Program-made: the position numbers and the translations under genes | Notes under the pieces: model-generated | Seen by the model: only the letters and a program-made list of their open reading frames with translations | The model's database searches: none | What the model was told of the DNA's origin: nothing | Part shown: piece after piece, positions 39,201 through 46,745 of the stretch | How the letters are laid out: each line of letters starts with the position of its first letter | Numbering within the stretch: the first letter of the stretch is position 1 | NCBI GenBank assembly: GCA_016342655.1 | Contig: JAEINL010000025.1 | Span: 1-46,745 of the forward strand | Direction: 5' to 3' | Length of the DNA: 46,745 nt | From: Sphaerochaeta sp. | GTDB lineage: Bacteria > Spirochaetota > Spirochaetia > Sphaerochaetales > Sphaerochaetaceae

Positions 39201-40740
39201 GGGATTTTTCCTGTTTTCTGATACCTAGCATGTATTCACCGATCTTTTCCTTAGAAAGGTTTCTTGCCTCATCACCGACAAAAGAGGCAACCCGTGTCCC
39301 CCTGTACAGTACAATAATCCTATCAGAGAGGGTAAGGATCTCATCGAGATTGGAAGATATGAGGATGACCGATGCCCCTTTGTCCCTCAGGGATGCCATC
39401 TGCTCGTAGACAAACTGGCTGCTGGCAATATCGAGGCCCCAGGTAGGTTCTGAGAAAACGATGTAATCCAGGTATCGTTCAATCTCTCTGGCCAGAATAA
39501 CTTTCTGGATGTTTCCCCCTGACATGGTGCCGATGGGCATCTGGGCTGTGCCCTTGGCGGAATATTTCTCTAAAAGGTCGTTGGTGTGTTTGGTGACCCT
39601 TTTCTGGTCGAGAAATCCATTCTTCCGGAAAGATTTGCTCTCCCCGACGATGAGATTTTCCTGAACACTCGCCTTGAGGGAGCTCCCTACTTGTAGCCTG
39701 TCAGAAGGAACGTAGGCTAGGCCTTGCTTACGTAATTGGGCTGTCCCAATGTTTGTGATGTCCTGCCCGTTATGCAGTATTTGCCCATTGAAGGTTGGGA
39801 TAAATCCCCCAAGCACAGCCTCAAGGACACCCAAGCCATTGCCACTGACTCCGGCGAAGCCAAGGATTTCCCCTGAGTAGGCGGTAAAAGTGAGGCTGTT
39901 GAGTAAGGGACGTTCCTGGCCCTGTCTGAGTACTGTAATGTTTTTGCATTCGATGACCGGTCGGCTCCCAACTGGGCGCTTTGCATGTTTGATAGAGAGC
40001 GATATGCTCTTACCCATCATCAAAGCTGATATCTGCCGTTCAGTCACCTCTCTTGTCTCATAGGTGCCGAGCATCTTTCCCTGTCGCATGACAGCCACAC
40101 GGTCAGATAGGGCAATAATCTCCTGGAGCTTGTGTGTAATGAGAATTAGTGATTTTCCCCGTTTTGCAAGCTGTCTGAGTGTGGTAAACAGGGATTCAAT
40201 CTCTTGTTCGGTGAGAACGGCTGTCGGCTCGTCAAGGATGAGGATATCAACATCCCTATAGAGCATCTTGAGGATTTCCACTTGCTGTTTTTGCCCGACA
40301 GTAAGGTTTCGTACCAACATGTCTGCCCTGATGGAGAAATGGTGGTGTTCTATCACCTCATTGACCAGAGAGACTGCTTTTTTCAGGTCATAGGTAATGC
40401 CATACGCACGAGGCTCTATGCCCATGACAATATTCTGGGCAACGGTAAAATCCTCTACAAGCATAAAGTGCTGGTGGACCATACCAATTCCCAGACGGTT
40501 GGCAACCAAGGGAGAGCTTATCTTCTCTTGGTTACCCCGTATCCTGATAGTGCCTTCCTCATGGTTTTCAAGGCCGTACAGCACTTTCATCAGGGTTGTT
40601 TTTCCAGCTCCATTCTCACCAGCAAGGCAGAGGATTTCTGCCTTGCGTAAGAGAAAATCCACCCCGTCATTGGCACGGAGGTTGTTTTGTGGATATGTCT
40701 TAGTGATGTTGCGCATCTCAACAGCAAGTTCCAAAAGCAT
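39193..40740 (-). CDS. ABC transporter ATP-binding protein, two ABC domains
   Basis: 515 aa, as usual for sugar/nucleoside importers of this class. First domain: Walker A GENGAGKTT (about residues 41-49), signature LTVGQKQQVEIL, Walker B ILILDEPTAVL. Second domain: the P-loop is degenerate (GVSGNGLGVLEAVLG, lysine missing) while the signature MSGGNIQKVILAREI is kept and Walker B reads YIVFSEPTWGLD. A defective second site is normal in this family. ATG 40740 has AAGGAGGAGGG immediately upstream; other in-frame ATG codons are not needed. Confidence 0.93.
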   Translation of the reverse strand: MLLELAVEMRNITKTYPQNNLRANDGVDFLLRKAEILCLAGENGAGKTTLMKVLYGLENHEEGTIRIRGNQEKISSPLVANRLGIGMVHQHFMLVEDFTVAQNIVMGIEPRAYGITYDLKKAVSLVNEVIEHHHFSIRADMLVRNLTVGQKQQVEILKMLYRDVDILILDEPTAVLTEQEIESLFTTLRQLAKRGKSLILITHKLQEIIALSDRVAVMRQGKMLGTYETREVTERQISALMMGKSISLSIKHAKRPVGSRPVIECKNITVLRQGQERPLLNSLTFTAYSGEILGFAGVSGNGLGVLEAVLGGFIPTFNGQILHNGQDITNIGTAQLRKQGLAYVPSDRLQVGSSLKASVQENLIVGESKSFRKNGFLDQKRVTKHTNDLLEKYSAKGTAQMPIGTMSGGNIQKVILAREIERYLDYIVFSEPTWGLDIASSQFVYEQMASLRDKGASVILISSNLDEILTLSDRIIVLYRGTRVASFVGDEARNLSKEKIGEYMLGIRKQEKSHV

Positions 40741-40766
40741 CCCTCCTCCTTGAAAACTCGTATTTT

Positions 40767-41804
40767 TTATAGAGTGGGCAGGGTGTAGGCAATCTTGCCA
40801 GAATAGATGTCGTCCATAAATGCATCGAACGTATCCCTAATGGCTTCGGGAAGGTTGTTGGTATATGCAGGATCATCAGCAAAGAAGCCCAGATACCCTT
40901 CTTGTGCGCCGACAATGGAGGCAGTCCCATACTCTATGGTACTGCTGAGTGCATTCTTCAGAATCTCCTTGGTCAGCTTTTTCTGTTCCATTGAACCACA
41001 GCCTACTACATAACCCGGAGCATTTTTGTACTCATTGCTATTGTGGAAGACAATATAGGCACCCTGTTCCTTGGCTACTTTGAACAGCCCTTGGGCAGCA
41101 CCGCCAGCAATGGCTGCAAAGACATCAACACCTGCATTTTTCATGCTGGTGGCAAGGTCTGCCGCCTTGTTTGCGTCGAACCAGTTGCCGATGACTCGGA
41201 AGTCCAGTTCAATGGCTGGATTTACCATCCTTGCGCCATCGAGAAAGCCCGGTAGCATATGTTTATTCAGCAAGGGGTACTCCTGGGCCGCAATGAACCC
41301 TATCTTCAAAGCATTGTTTGCATGGCTCATATTGCTGGTAGTCACTAAGCCTGCGAGGTAGCCAAGGAACAGGGACTGCTCATACTGGTTGAAGAGATAT
41401 GTCCGTATCTGTGGATTCCCTTCCATAAAGGCATCAGTGATAACAAACTTCTGGTTGGGAAATTTCTTACCGATGGATGCACAGATTTCCGGCAAAGAGG
41501 GGTTAGACCCCAATACCAGGTCATACTCTCCGGTTGCGACCAAGGAAGTGAGCTGCTCTTCCCACTGCGCTTGGTTAAAACCAGCTTCATATACCTTTAC
41601 CGTAATATTTTGGTTTTCAGAAGCGAACTCTGTAGCTCCTTCGGCTAGGGCTTCGTAAGGTGGGCTTCCTGCTGTCACCCCGGCAATATATACCAAGACT
41701 GAGAGAGAAGGTGTATCTGGTATCTCCTTCTCCATACTTCCTGCAGCTACAGCAAGAGAGAGAACCATGCCAAAAAGTAGTGCAATACAGATGATTTTTT
41801 TCAT
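40767..41804 (-). CDS. BMP family ABC transporter substrate-binding protein
   Basis: 345 aa with signal peptide MKKIICIALLFGMVLSLAVA and a likely cleavage after AVAAGS. It belongs to the BMP/Med/PnrA type: LVLGSNPSLPEICASIGKKF, then FLGYLAGLVTTSNMSHANNA and the IGNWFDANKAADLATSM region. Characterised members bind nucleosides or, in some, other sugars and signals. There is no clear lipobox cysteine, unlike many relatives. Start ATG 41804 has AAGGAG 6 bases before it. Part of the operon from the dehydrogenase to the permeases. Confidence 0.87.
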   Translation of the reverse strand: MKKIICIALLFGMVLSLAVAAGSMEKEIPDTPSLSVLVYIAGVTAGSPPYEALAEGATEFASENQNITVKVYEAGFNQAQWEEQLTSLVATGEYDLVLGSNPSLPEICASIGKKFPNQKFVITDAFMEGNPQIRTYLFNQYEQSLFLGYLAGLVTTSNMSHANNALKIGFIAAQEYPLLNKHMLPGFLDGARMVNPAIELDFRVIGNWFDANKAADLATSMKNAGVDVFAAIAGGAAQGLFKVAKEQGAYIVFHNSNEYKNAPGYVVGCGSMEQKKLTKEILKNALSSTIEYGTASIVGAQEGYLGFFADDPAYTNNLPEAIRDTFDAFMDDIYSGKIAYTLPTL

Positions 41805-41852
41805 TATTTTCTCCTTAGGGGCAGGGTAAAAAGATAGCATTGACCTGCGCCT

Positions 41853-42659
41853 CTAAGCTTCTACCATTGCCAGAGCCTTGTCTACACCCCAATGGCCATG
41901 AACCAGCCCATTAACTGCATTTATCATGGCTTCTACCTTACCAAAAGACCAGATATTTCTTCCCATAGCGATTCCGCTTCCTCCAGCCTGCAACGAGTCA
42001 TAGATAGTCTGGAACACGGAACGAACCGAATCATTCTTGGATCCCCCAAGGATGACAATGGGCACAGGGCATCCCTCAACAACACGGGCGAAGGATTCAA
42101 CGCTTCCTGTGTAGTAGGTCTTGATGAGATCTGCTCCGATCTCGGCTCCCATGCGGGCTACCATCCTGATGGCCTCACTCTCATGGGGGGCGAACTCCTT
42201 TCCCCCTATGGTTCCCTTCGCCATGGCTTCAAGCATGACAGGCAATCCAAGGCGGTGACAGCTGTCTATCGCAAGGGAGGCTTGTCTGATGAAGTCTCCT
42301 TCCCGTTCATGACCGAATTTGACTGTGATGGCAGCACATGATGAGCCGTAGGCAATCGCTGTTTCAGGCTCGACTATCATCTCCTCTTCAAACTTTCCAC
42401 CCAGAGTTGTGAAGCCACCGGTCAGACGCAAGACCAATGAGGTATGCCTATCCCATTCCGCTAACGATGCATCGACAAAGCCTTTGGTGGTAAGGATGCC
42501 ATCGACCTTCGCATCAACACATGCCTTGACTATTGAGCTTGGGTTTGTAATCCCCGGCATGGGTCCTGCGATGGAGCCATGGTCCAGGGCAATGATGACA
42601 GCCCTGCCATCCTGTTTGTCAAAGATTGCCTGTTTGCGTAAGGTGAGTCCTGATTGCAT
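41853..42659 (-). CDS. Class I aldolase, DhnA/LsrF-like (FbaB superfamily)
   Basis: 268 aa TIM barrel. The Schiff-base lysine is in DLIKTYYTGS (K180), with VIIALDHGSIAGPMPGI near the N-terminus and VPIVILGGSKND at the phosphate-binding strand. Relatives include DhnA-type fructose-bisphosphate aldolase and LsrF, which acts on phospho-AI-2. The substrate would be a phosphorylated ketose made by the adjacent kinase. ATG 42659 with AAGGAG 7 bases upstream lies inside the 3' end of the kinase gene (41-base overlap); the longer frame to 42725 has no family match. Confidence 0.88.
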   Translation of the reverse strand: MQSGLTLRKQAIFDKQDGRAVIIALDHGSIAGPMPGITNPSSIVKACVDAKVDGILTTKGFVDASLAEWDRHTSLVLRLTGGFTTLGGKFEEEMIVEPETAIAYGSSCAAITVKFGHEREGDFIRQASLAIDSCHRLGLPVMLEAMAKGTIGGKEFAPHESEAIRMVARMGAEIGADLIKTYYTGSVESFARVVEGCPVPIVILGGSKNDSVRSVFQTIYDSLQAGGSGIAMGRNIWSFGKVEAMINAVNGLVHGHWGVDKALAMVEA

Positions 42660-44088
42660 TTGCTTGCTCCTTCTTTGGTATGTGCCCTTCCTTGAGGCTT
42701 CTGTAGGTTGCGAACAACTCGTCATAGACTTTTTGGAGTTTTGGCTCTGGCATAAAGAGGTGTTTTGTCTTTACCACAGCATGCGAAGCTTCCGTGTAGG
42801 AAGTAACGTACCCAAGAGCCTTCAGGGCAATGATGAGGCAACCCACAAGCTCGGCATCCTGCATGGCAGGGATAAGCACTTCTCGTCCTGTTATGTCCGC
42901 CTTGAGCTGGTTCATGAAATCACTTTCGCTCGGGCCTCCGGTGATTCGCAGTTGTCCGACTTCAGATCCCAGTTCCTCCATGACAGTAATGACATCCCGC
43001 ATGGCAAAGCAGGTCCCTTCAGCAACTGAGCGTAACAGTTCTCTCTTTCCTGTATCCAGGTTCAGGCCGGAGAACACTGCCCGTGCCTCGGGATCCCAGA
43101 TAGGGGCGCGTTCTCCACTGAGGTAGGGTAGGAACACTACTCCCCCACATCCTGGTTCTGCCTCCGCCATGGTTGCATAGAGATCGCTAAAGGATACATC
43201 CCTACTACCTACAAGGTTTTGAGCCCATTCTATCGCCTTGCCAGAGGTGGAAATGATACCTGACACATTATAAAAGGGCGTGACAGGGTGGTGGTAGGTC
43301 ATCAGGCGAGGGTCGGCTAAGGGCTTTCGGGTACAGAGATTGATCCCTTCCGAAGTTCCTGCCCTGTTGCAAACCTGTCCGACCTCCACGGTTCCTGTCC
43401 CTAGGATTGAGACATAGAAGTCTGGGGCACCTGCAAAAACCGGGATACCGACAGGAAGAGTCAACGTGTTACTCGCAAGAGCAGTAACAGTGCCTATCAA
43501 TTCCCCGGGGTTACAGAAGGGGGGGAATTTGTCCTTATCCATACCGAGTTTGGTCACCAGACTTTCCGTCCAGTACCATTGTTGTGAATCATCAGAGTGG
43601 ATAATTGCCTTGGCCACCCCTGTAAGCAAATAGTCAAGATACTCGTGTGAGGAGAGAAGCCACCGGCTTTTCTCATAGGTCTGCCTTTCATTGTGGAAGA
43701 GGTAAAGGGCTTTTGGTAGGAAGAAGCCTGCGTCGACAAAGGTACCCAGTACCTCACTAATTTCTGCTCCCTCTGTAACAGGACGCCGGTCAAGCCAGGT
43801 CCTGGCCATACCTGTCTTTGCGAATACTACCCCTTCCTTGCTTTCAGGCTCTCCCAGCACCGGAACTAGGGTAGGGCCATTGCCACTGATGACAACAGCT
43901 TTGACTAAAGAGAGATTGCCTAGTGCATTGCAAACATTTGTAAGGGCTTTGCTCCATAGGATGGGGTCGATTTCATGCGTTTGAAGTGGTTTGCCTATCG
44001 TAGCGTGTTTGGTCGAGCAAAGGATCCCGTCTGTTCTGAACAAAGCTGCTTTGAGTGTTGTCGTGCCGAGATCTATTGTCAGGATCAT
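42619..44088 (-). CDS. FGGY family carbohydrate kinase
   Basis: 489 aa, the standard size. ILTIDLGTTTLKAALFRTDG is the N-terminal ATPase loop; VVISGNGPTLVPVLG, LSGERAPIWDPEARAVFSGL and the C-terminal phosphate site RITGGPSESDFMNQLKADIT are FGGY features. It phosphorylates a sugar or polyol using ATP; xylulokinase-like overall, but the specificity is not readable. It starts 3 bases after the dehydrogenase stop and overlaps the aldolase start. Between a dehydrogenase and an aldolase, it should trap an oxidised polyol as a ketose phosphate. Confidence 0.9.
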   Translation of the reverse strand: MILTIDLGTTTLKAALFRTDGILCSTKHATIGKPLQTHEIDPILWSKALTNVCNALGNLSLVKAVVISGNGPTLVPVLGEPESKEGVVFAKTGMARTWLDRRPVTEGAEISEVLGTFVDAGFFLPKALYLFHNERQTYEKSRWLLSSHEYLDYLLTGVAKAIIHSDDSQQWYWTESLVTKLGMDKDKFPPFCNPGELIGTVTALASNTLTLPVGIPVFAGAPDFYVSILGTGTVEVGQVCNRAGTSEGINLCTRKPLADPRLMTYHHPVTPFYNVSGIISTSGKAIEWAQNLVGSRDVSFSDLYATMAEAEPGCGGVVFLPYLSGERAPIWDPEARAVFSGLNLDTGKRELLRSVAEGTCFAMRDVITVMEELGSEVGQLRITGGPSESDFMNQLKADITGREVLIPAMQDAELVGCLIIALKALGYVTSYTEASHAVVKTKHLFMPEPKLQKVYDELFATYRSLKEGHIPKKEQANAIRTHLTQTGNL

Positions 44089-44091
44089 TGT

Positions 44092-45114
44092 CTAGTCCAC
44101 CTTTATCAGTACCCGATAGGTTTTTTTGTCCAGAGCTGCGGCCATCGCTTCGCTGATGGAAGCCAAGGGGAAGGTTTGGCTGATGAGGTCTGCAACCTCT
44201 ATGGTCTTGTTTGATAGTACCCTTACTGCTTGGGCGAAATCAATCTCGCTTCGGCCTTCCGAGCCTGTAATCTGGTATTCGTTTCTGTGCACAGTGTTCA
44301 TGTCGATGGGAAATTCAGGCTTGTCATCATAGGAAGTGAACACATTTACCCTACCAGCTGGGGCGAGGATTTGGAAGGCTAACGTTGCAGCATCTTTAGC
44401 TGGTGAGGTTATGATACAGCAATCGACTCCCCTTCCACCAGAGAGGCTTTTCACTTGCTCAATTAGGTGTGTACAATCGGAGGCATCAAGGGCTGCAGTG
44501 CAACCCATCCTTTGGGCATCCTGCAATCTTTTCTTATCAATGTCACATATGAGTACCTTAGCACCCATCGCAATGCCCAACTTCATATGTAGCAGGCCCA
44601 TGGTTCCTGATCCAATGATGAGCAGGGTTTCCCCCATCTGCAGATTGACTTTCTTCAATGATCGTATGGCGCAGGCAAGGGGTTCTGTAAGGGCCGCCGA
44701 GGCAAGGGGGAGCTCCTTGGGAAGGATATGTGCCTGTTCAGAACGGACAGTCATGTATTCGGAGAAGGCCCCCAACACATGCTGACCTTTGCTGAATCTG
44801 TTTTCACAAAGGTTGGAGTTGCCTGAAAGACACTCTGGGCAGATATGACAACGATTGACCAGATCGAGGGCAACATGGTCTCCGATGGCATGCTTTGATA
44901 CCACTTCATTCCCGATTTCTACAACAGTTGCCGAGGCTTCATGCCCTGCAATGATGGGATAGTAAATGCTACGTTCTCCCGTAAAGAGCTTCTGTTCCAG
45001 GGAACATATTCCACAGTAGGCAATCTTAACCAATAGTTCAGTGGGGCGGGGTACAGGCTGTTCTGTCTGCCGTATCTCCACATGGTTAGCTTCTGTGATG
45101 TATGCACATTTCAT
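44092..45114 (-). CDS. Zinc-dependent alcohol dehydrogenase (MDR family)
   Basis: 340 aa. Catalytic zinc ligands C37 (YCGICSLEQ) and H58/E59 (AGHEASA); structural zinc cysteines C89, C92, C95 and C103 in NRCHICPECLSGNSNLC. The Rossmann motif LLIIGSGTMGLLHMKLG binds NAD(P). Similar to sorbitol/L-threonine/polyol dehydrogenases, so it may oxidise a polyol or sugar. ATG 45114 has GGGAGG upstream. First gene of a seven-gene operon (dehydrogenase, kinase, aldolase, BMP protein, ATPase, two permeases). Confidence 0.9.
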   Translation of the reverse strand: MKCAYITEANHVEIRQTEQPVPRPTELLVKIAYCGICSLEQKLFTGERSIYYPIIAGHEASATVVEIGNEVVSKHAIGDHVALDLVNRCHICPECLSGNSNLCENRFSKGQHVLGAFSEYMTVRSEQAHILPKELPLASAALTEPLACAIRSLKKVNLQMGETLLIIGSGTMGLLHMKLGIAMGAKVLICDIDKKRLQDAQRMGCTAALDASDCTHLIEQVKSLSGGRGVDCCIITSPAKDAATLAFQILAPAGRVNVFTSYDDKPEFPIDMNTVHRNEYQITGSEGRSEIDFAQAVRVLSNKTIEVADLISQTFPLASISEAMAAALDKKTYRVLIKVD

Positions 45115-45442
45115 GATTTGCCTCCCAGTAAAACTTAACGTGAAACGTAAGCTTTATCCTGTATATAGTTTGGCTTCAGCTAGTGGAACTGTCAAGAAAA
45201 ATCCTCTTCCACCAAATACTGAAAAATAGATCAGCAGACTCGAAAATAGGAAGATGATGCAGAATATTGTGTATGACTGGTACCGGTATTAAGGGTGGAA
45301 AATGCTACCTTTCAGAACCCTGCTAGGGAGGTCTTTTTCTTGTTTGTATGCGATTAGAGAGGGTATTGCCCTTGTATTGGCCCTTCAATCATGGTAGTTG
45401 TTATAGCAGTATTTGATCTTGAAAAAGCAATAGAGGCAAACA
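45115..45442. promoter_or_regulatory. Divergent control region, dehydrogenase operon and MerR gene
   Basis: About 330 bases without a gene. An inverted repeat ACGT-GAA-ACGT at 45138-45148 lies 24 bases before the dehydrogenase start and could be an operator. A perfect TTGACA (minus strand, 45190-45195) is followed by TATATA after a long 22-base gap, so the promoter assignment is uncertain. The rest, to 45442, shows nothing clear. Confidence 0.4.
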
Positions 45443-45901
45443 GTGGCAGAGATAAGGTATAGGATAGGGGAGCTTGCCCGCAAGGCAGGGGTCACCGCAA
45501 GGACAGTACGATATTATGAGTCTCTTGGTCTGCTGAAAACCCAGGATCGTCAGGAGGGGGGGCAGCGGTACTATACTGATGAGGATTTGGTCTACTTGAA
45601 CCGAATTCTCCAGCTGAAGCGGTATGGCCTATGCCTTGACGAGATTGCTGAGATTATCCGACTGGGTAATGAAGACACTACAGGTCAGAAGCGTCGTCTG
45701 GAACTGCTCAAGCAGTACAGAAAGCTATTGAGCCGGGAACTGCAGCATCTGAAAGATGTCAAAGCTCTGATAGAGGACCTAAGCTGGCATGTTGAGCAGC
45801 TGGAGTCTGTCGACCATGATTTTCAGCAGTGTCCGGGTACCGCTTGTGAGAGATGTGAATTCAAGGGTCGTTGTGAGTTCTATCAGGGGCCAGAAGCATA
45901 G
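45443..45901 (+). CDS. MerR family regulator with C-terminal cysteine cluster
   Basis: 152 aa. HTH YRIGELARKAGVTARTVRYY then ESLGLLKTQD, the FxxxRxLxxL-type helices, and a coiled coil (about 80-125). The C-terminus holds four cysteines, CPGTACERCEFKGRC, which may bind a metal or sense redox. It starts with GTG 45443, preceded by GAGG at 6-8 bases. The targets are unknown; neighbours are the sugar operon (divergent) and a ferritin-like gene. A hairpin follows. Confidence 0.83.
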   Translation: MAEIRYRIGELARKAGVTARTVRYYESLGLLKTQDRQEGGQRYYTDEDLVYLNRILQLKRYGLCLDEIAEIIRLGNEDTTGQKRRLELLKQYRKLLSRELQHLKDVKALIEDLSWHVEQLESVDHDFQQCPGTACERCEFKGRCEFYQGPEA

Positions 45902-45992
45902 AAGTGTTATCCTCCTGATGGCAATCGACAACAGGATATTTCCTGCTGCCTCTTCTTCTGGTCCGAAGTTTGTGAGTAAGACACCATCAAAT

Positions 45993-46026
45993 AAGAGTAC
46001 TATCATCCAAAGACGATAGTACTCTT
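45993..46026. terminator. Bidirectional hairpin between MerR and ferritin-like genes
   Basis: 12-bp perfect stem AAGAGTACTATC/GATAGTACTCTT with a 10-base loop; both genes converge on it. T-runs are weak on both sides. Confidence 0.7.
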
Positions 46027-46047
46027 AGTATACAGCTGACATGAACG

Positions 46048-46527
46048 CTAATAATCCTTGCGCACTCCGAACTCAGCATCCTCAACCCATCTCTGGGGAC
46101 GGCTTACCAATGTTACCAGCTCTTCCAAGGTCTCATAGTGCTTTTTTTCCTCTGCTAGTATTCTCTTGACTGCCTTTTGCACCTCAGCATCTTCCCAGTC
46201 GGCAAGATGGGTGGTATAGAGCTCTATGCTCTTCTGCTCAATCTCCAATGCCTTTTTATACATGCTGAGTTGAGGAGCCTCTTTGAGGTAGGAATCCTGT
46301 TTGAATTGCTTGAAAATTGCCTGTGCTTCTTCAGCTACACTGCTGGGAACCATTGCGGGGACAGCTTTGTTTCTGAGCGAGGTGAAGACCTTTTCATGAT
46401 TCCTTTCATCTTTGGCCAACATGGTAAAGATAGATTTGAAGCCCACAGTTGTAGCCTGAGAAGCAAGGTCCTCATAAAAAGCAACTCCTTCCTGCTCCAA
46501 CTGTATCGCAATAGTAAAAATATCCAT
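46048..46527 (-). CDS. Ferritin-like/rubrerythrin-type protein
   Basis: 159 aa four-helix protein with a di-iron pattern: E11/E13 and Y18 with ERNHE (E41, H44) in the first half, and EIEQKSIELY (E95, E102) with EEKKHYETLE (E127, H130) in the second half. No rubredoxin (CxxC) domain is present, so it is an erythrin-type or ferritin-like protein rather than full rubrerythrin. Likely linked to oxidative stress or iron. ATG 46527 has AAGGAG 9 bases before it. Confidence 0.85.
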   Translation of the reverse strand: MDIFTIAIQLEQEGVAFYEDLASQATTVGFKSIFTMLAKDERNHEKVFTSLRNKAVPAMVPSSVAEEAQAIFKQFKQDSYLKEAPQLSMYKKALEIEQKSIELYTTHLADWEDAEVQKAVKRILAEEKKHYETLEELVTLVSRPQRWVEDAEFGVRKDY

Positions 46528-46742
46528 AGTGGTATCTCCTTCTCGCTTCTTATTTGCATTGTACCAAGCTCACCCTTGTCTTGGCAAGGAAATACATATA
46601 GGGAAAAAGAATAAAAATAGAATTGTTTTACGGTGTTGGAATTCCGCCGTTGGTTATCATTACCCTAATTGTAAGCTTCATACCAACACGTAGGTTTCGC
46701 TAAAACAGCCAATACCTTATCGTCTACCCAAGGAGATAAGAG
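46528..46742. other. Upstream region of the next gene
   Basis: About 215 bases. The last 17 read AAGGAG, seven bases, then ATG at 46743, so a plus-strand gene begins at the very edge. No other feature is clear. Confidence 0.5.
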
Positions 46743-46745
46743 ATG
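46743..46745 (+). CDS. Start codon of a gene cut off by the window edge
   Basis: Only the ATG is inside the window. A perfect AAGGAG at the right distance supports it; the product is unknown. Confidence 0.45.

Overview
The window looks like a piece of chromosome from a free-living, carbohydrate-fermenting anaerobe, most likely a spirochaete of the Sphaerochaeta kind. That placement is inference. It rests on the mix of a GTP-type PEP carboxykinase, an archaeal/fungal-type aspartate-semialdehyde dehydrogenase, a TRAP transporter, a BMP-type ABC transporter, a secreted beta-barrel-like protein and a moderate G+C content. No rRNA or other decisive marker is present.

Layout. (1) 1-3450 is accessory: a 5'-truncated AbiEii toxin gene, a 64-bp perfect duplicate of the 3' part of tRNA-Ala(GGC), copy 1 of a structured dispersed repeat, an AAA ATPase/DUF4143 gene, a decayed Phd/YefM antitoxin, and the intact tRNA-Ala with its own promoter and terminator. 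(2) 3.7-21.4 kb is mostly housekeeping: asd, a NUDIX hydrolase, a U32 protein, a GPH-type sugar symporter, a cyclic-nucleotide-binding protein, pckG, a WYL regulator, recQ, a small frameshifted zinc-ribbon gene, a uracil permease, an RNase D-like exonuclease, a panE-like reductase, an M20 peptidase and an aldo/keto reductase. (3) 21.4-22.0 kb is a DUF1801 gene split by repeat copy 2. (4) 22.0-29.4 kb holds a TipAS-type MerR regulator with a textbook 19-bp-spacer promoter, then a six-gene minus-strand operon dctP-dctQ-dctM-dapA family-hpcH/hpaI family-gntR, and a YhcH/YiaL gene. Together these look like uptake and aldol cleavage of a sugar acid or keto-deoxy acid. (5) 29.6-33.7 kb contains an OsmC protein, an intact AbiEi/AbiEii pair, a secreted beta-barrel-like protein and a rotted transketolase. 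(6) 33.9-37.2 kb contains DUF969, DUF979, pyroglutamyl peptidase and a gamma-glutamylcyclotransferase-like gene, a likely 5-oxoproline/pyroglutamyl-peptide module. A 277-bp MITE with 24-bp perfect inverted ends and an 8-bp target duplication has cut off the first 12 codons of DUF979. Repeat copy 3 follows. (7) 37.2-45.1 kb is one minus-strand operon: alcohol dehydrogenase, FGGY kinase, DhnA/LsrF-type aldolase, BMP binding protein, ABC ATPase and two permeases. (8) 45.4-46.7 kb has a cysteine-rich MerR regulator, a ferritin-like protein, and the first codon of a further gene.

Most unusual findings. The first is a ~150-bp hairpin-rich repeat in three copies, all in the same orientation and all at the same TCATT target. 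Removing copy 2 on paper restores a DUF1801 reading frame exactly, so it is a mobile, non-autonomous element, possibly an IS200/IS605-superfamily derivative or a guide-RNA-like (HEARO/omega RNA) element. The second is the MITE that may now supply the start codon of DUF979. The third is a recurring gene architecture in which the -10 box lies 6-8 nt before the start codon, which points to leaderless mRNAs for five genes.
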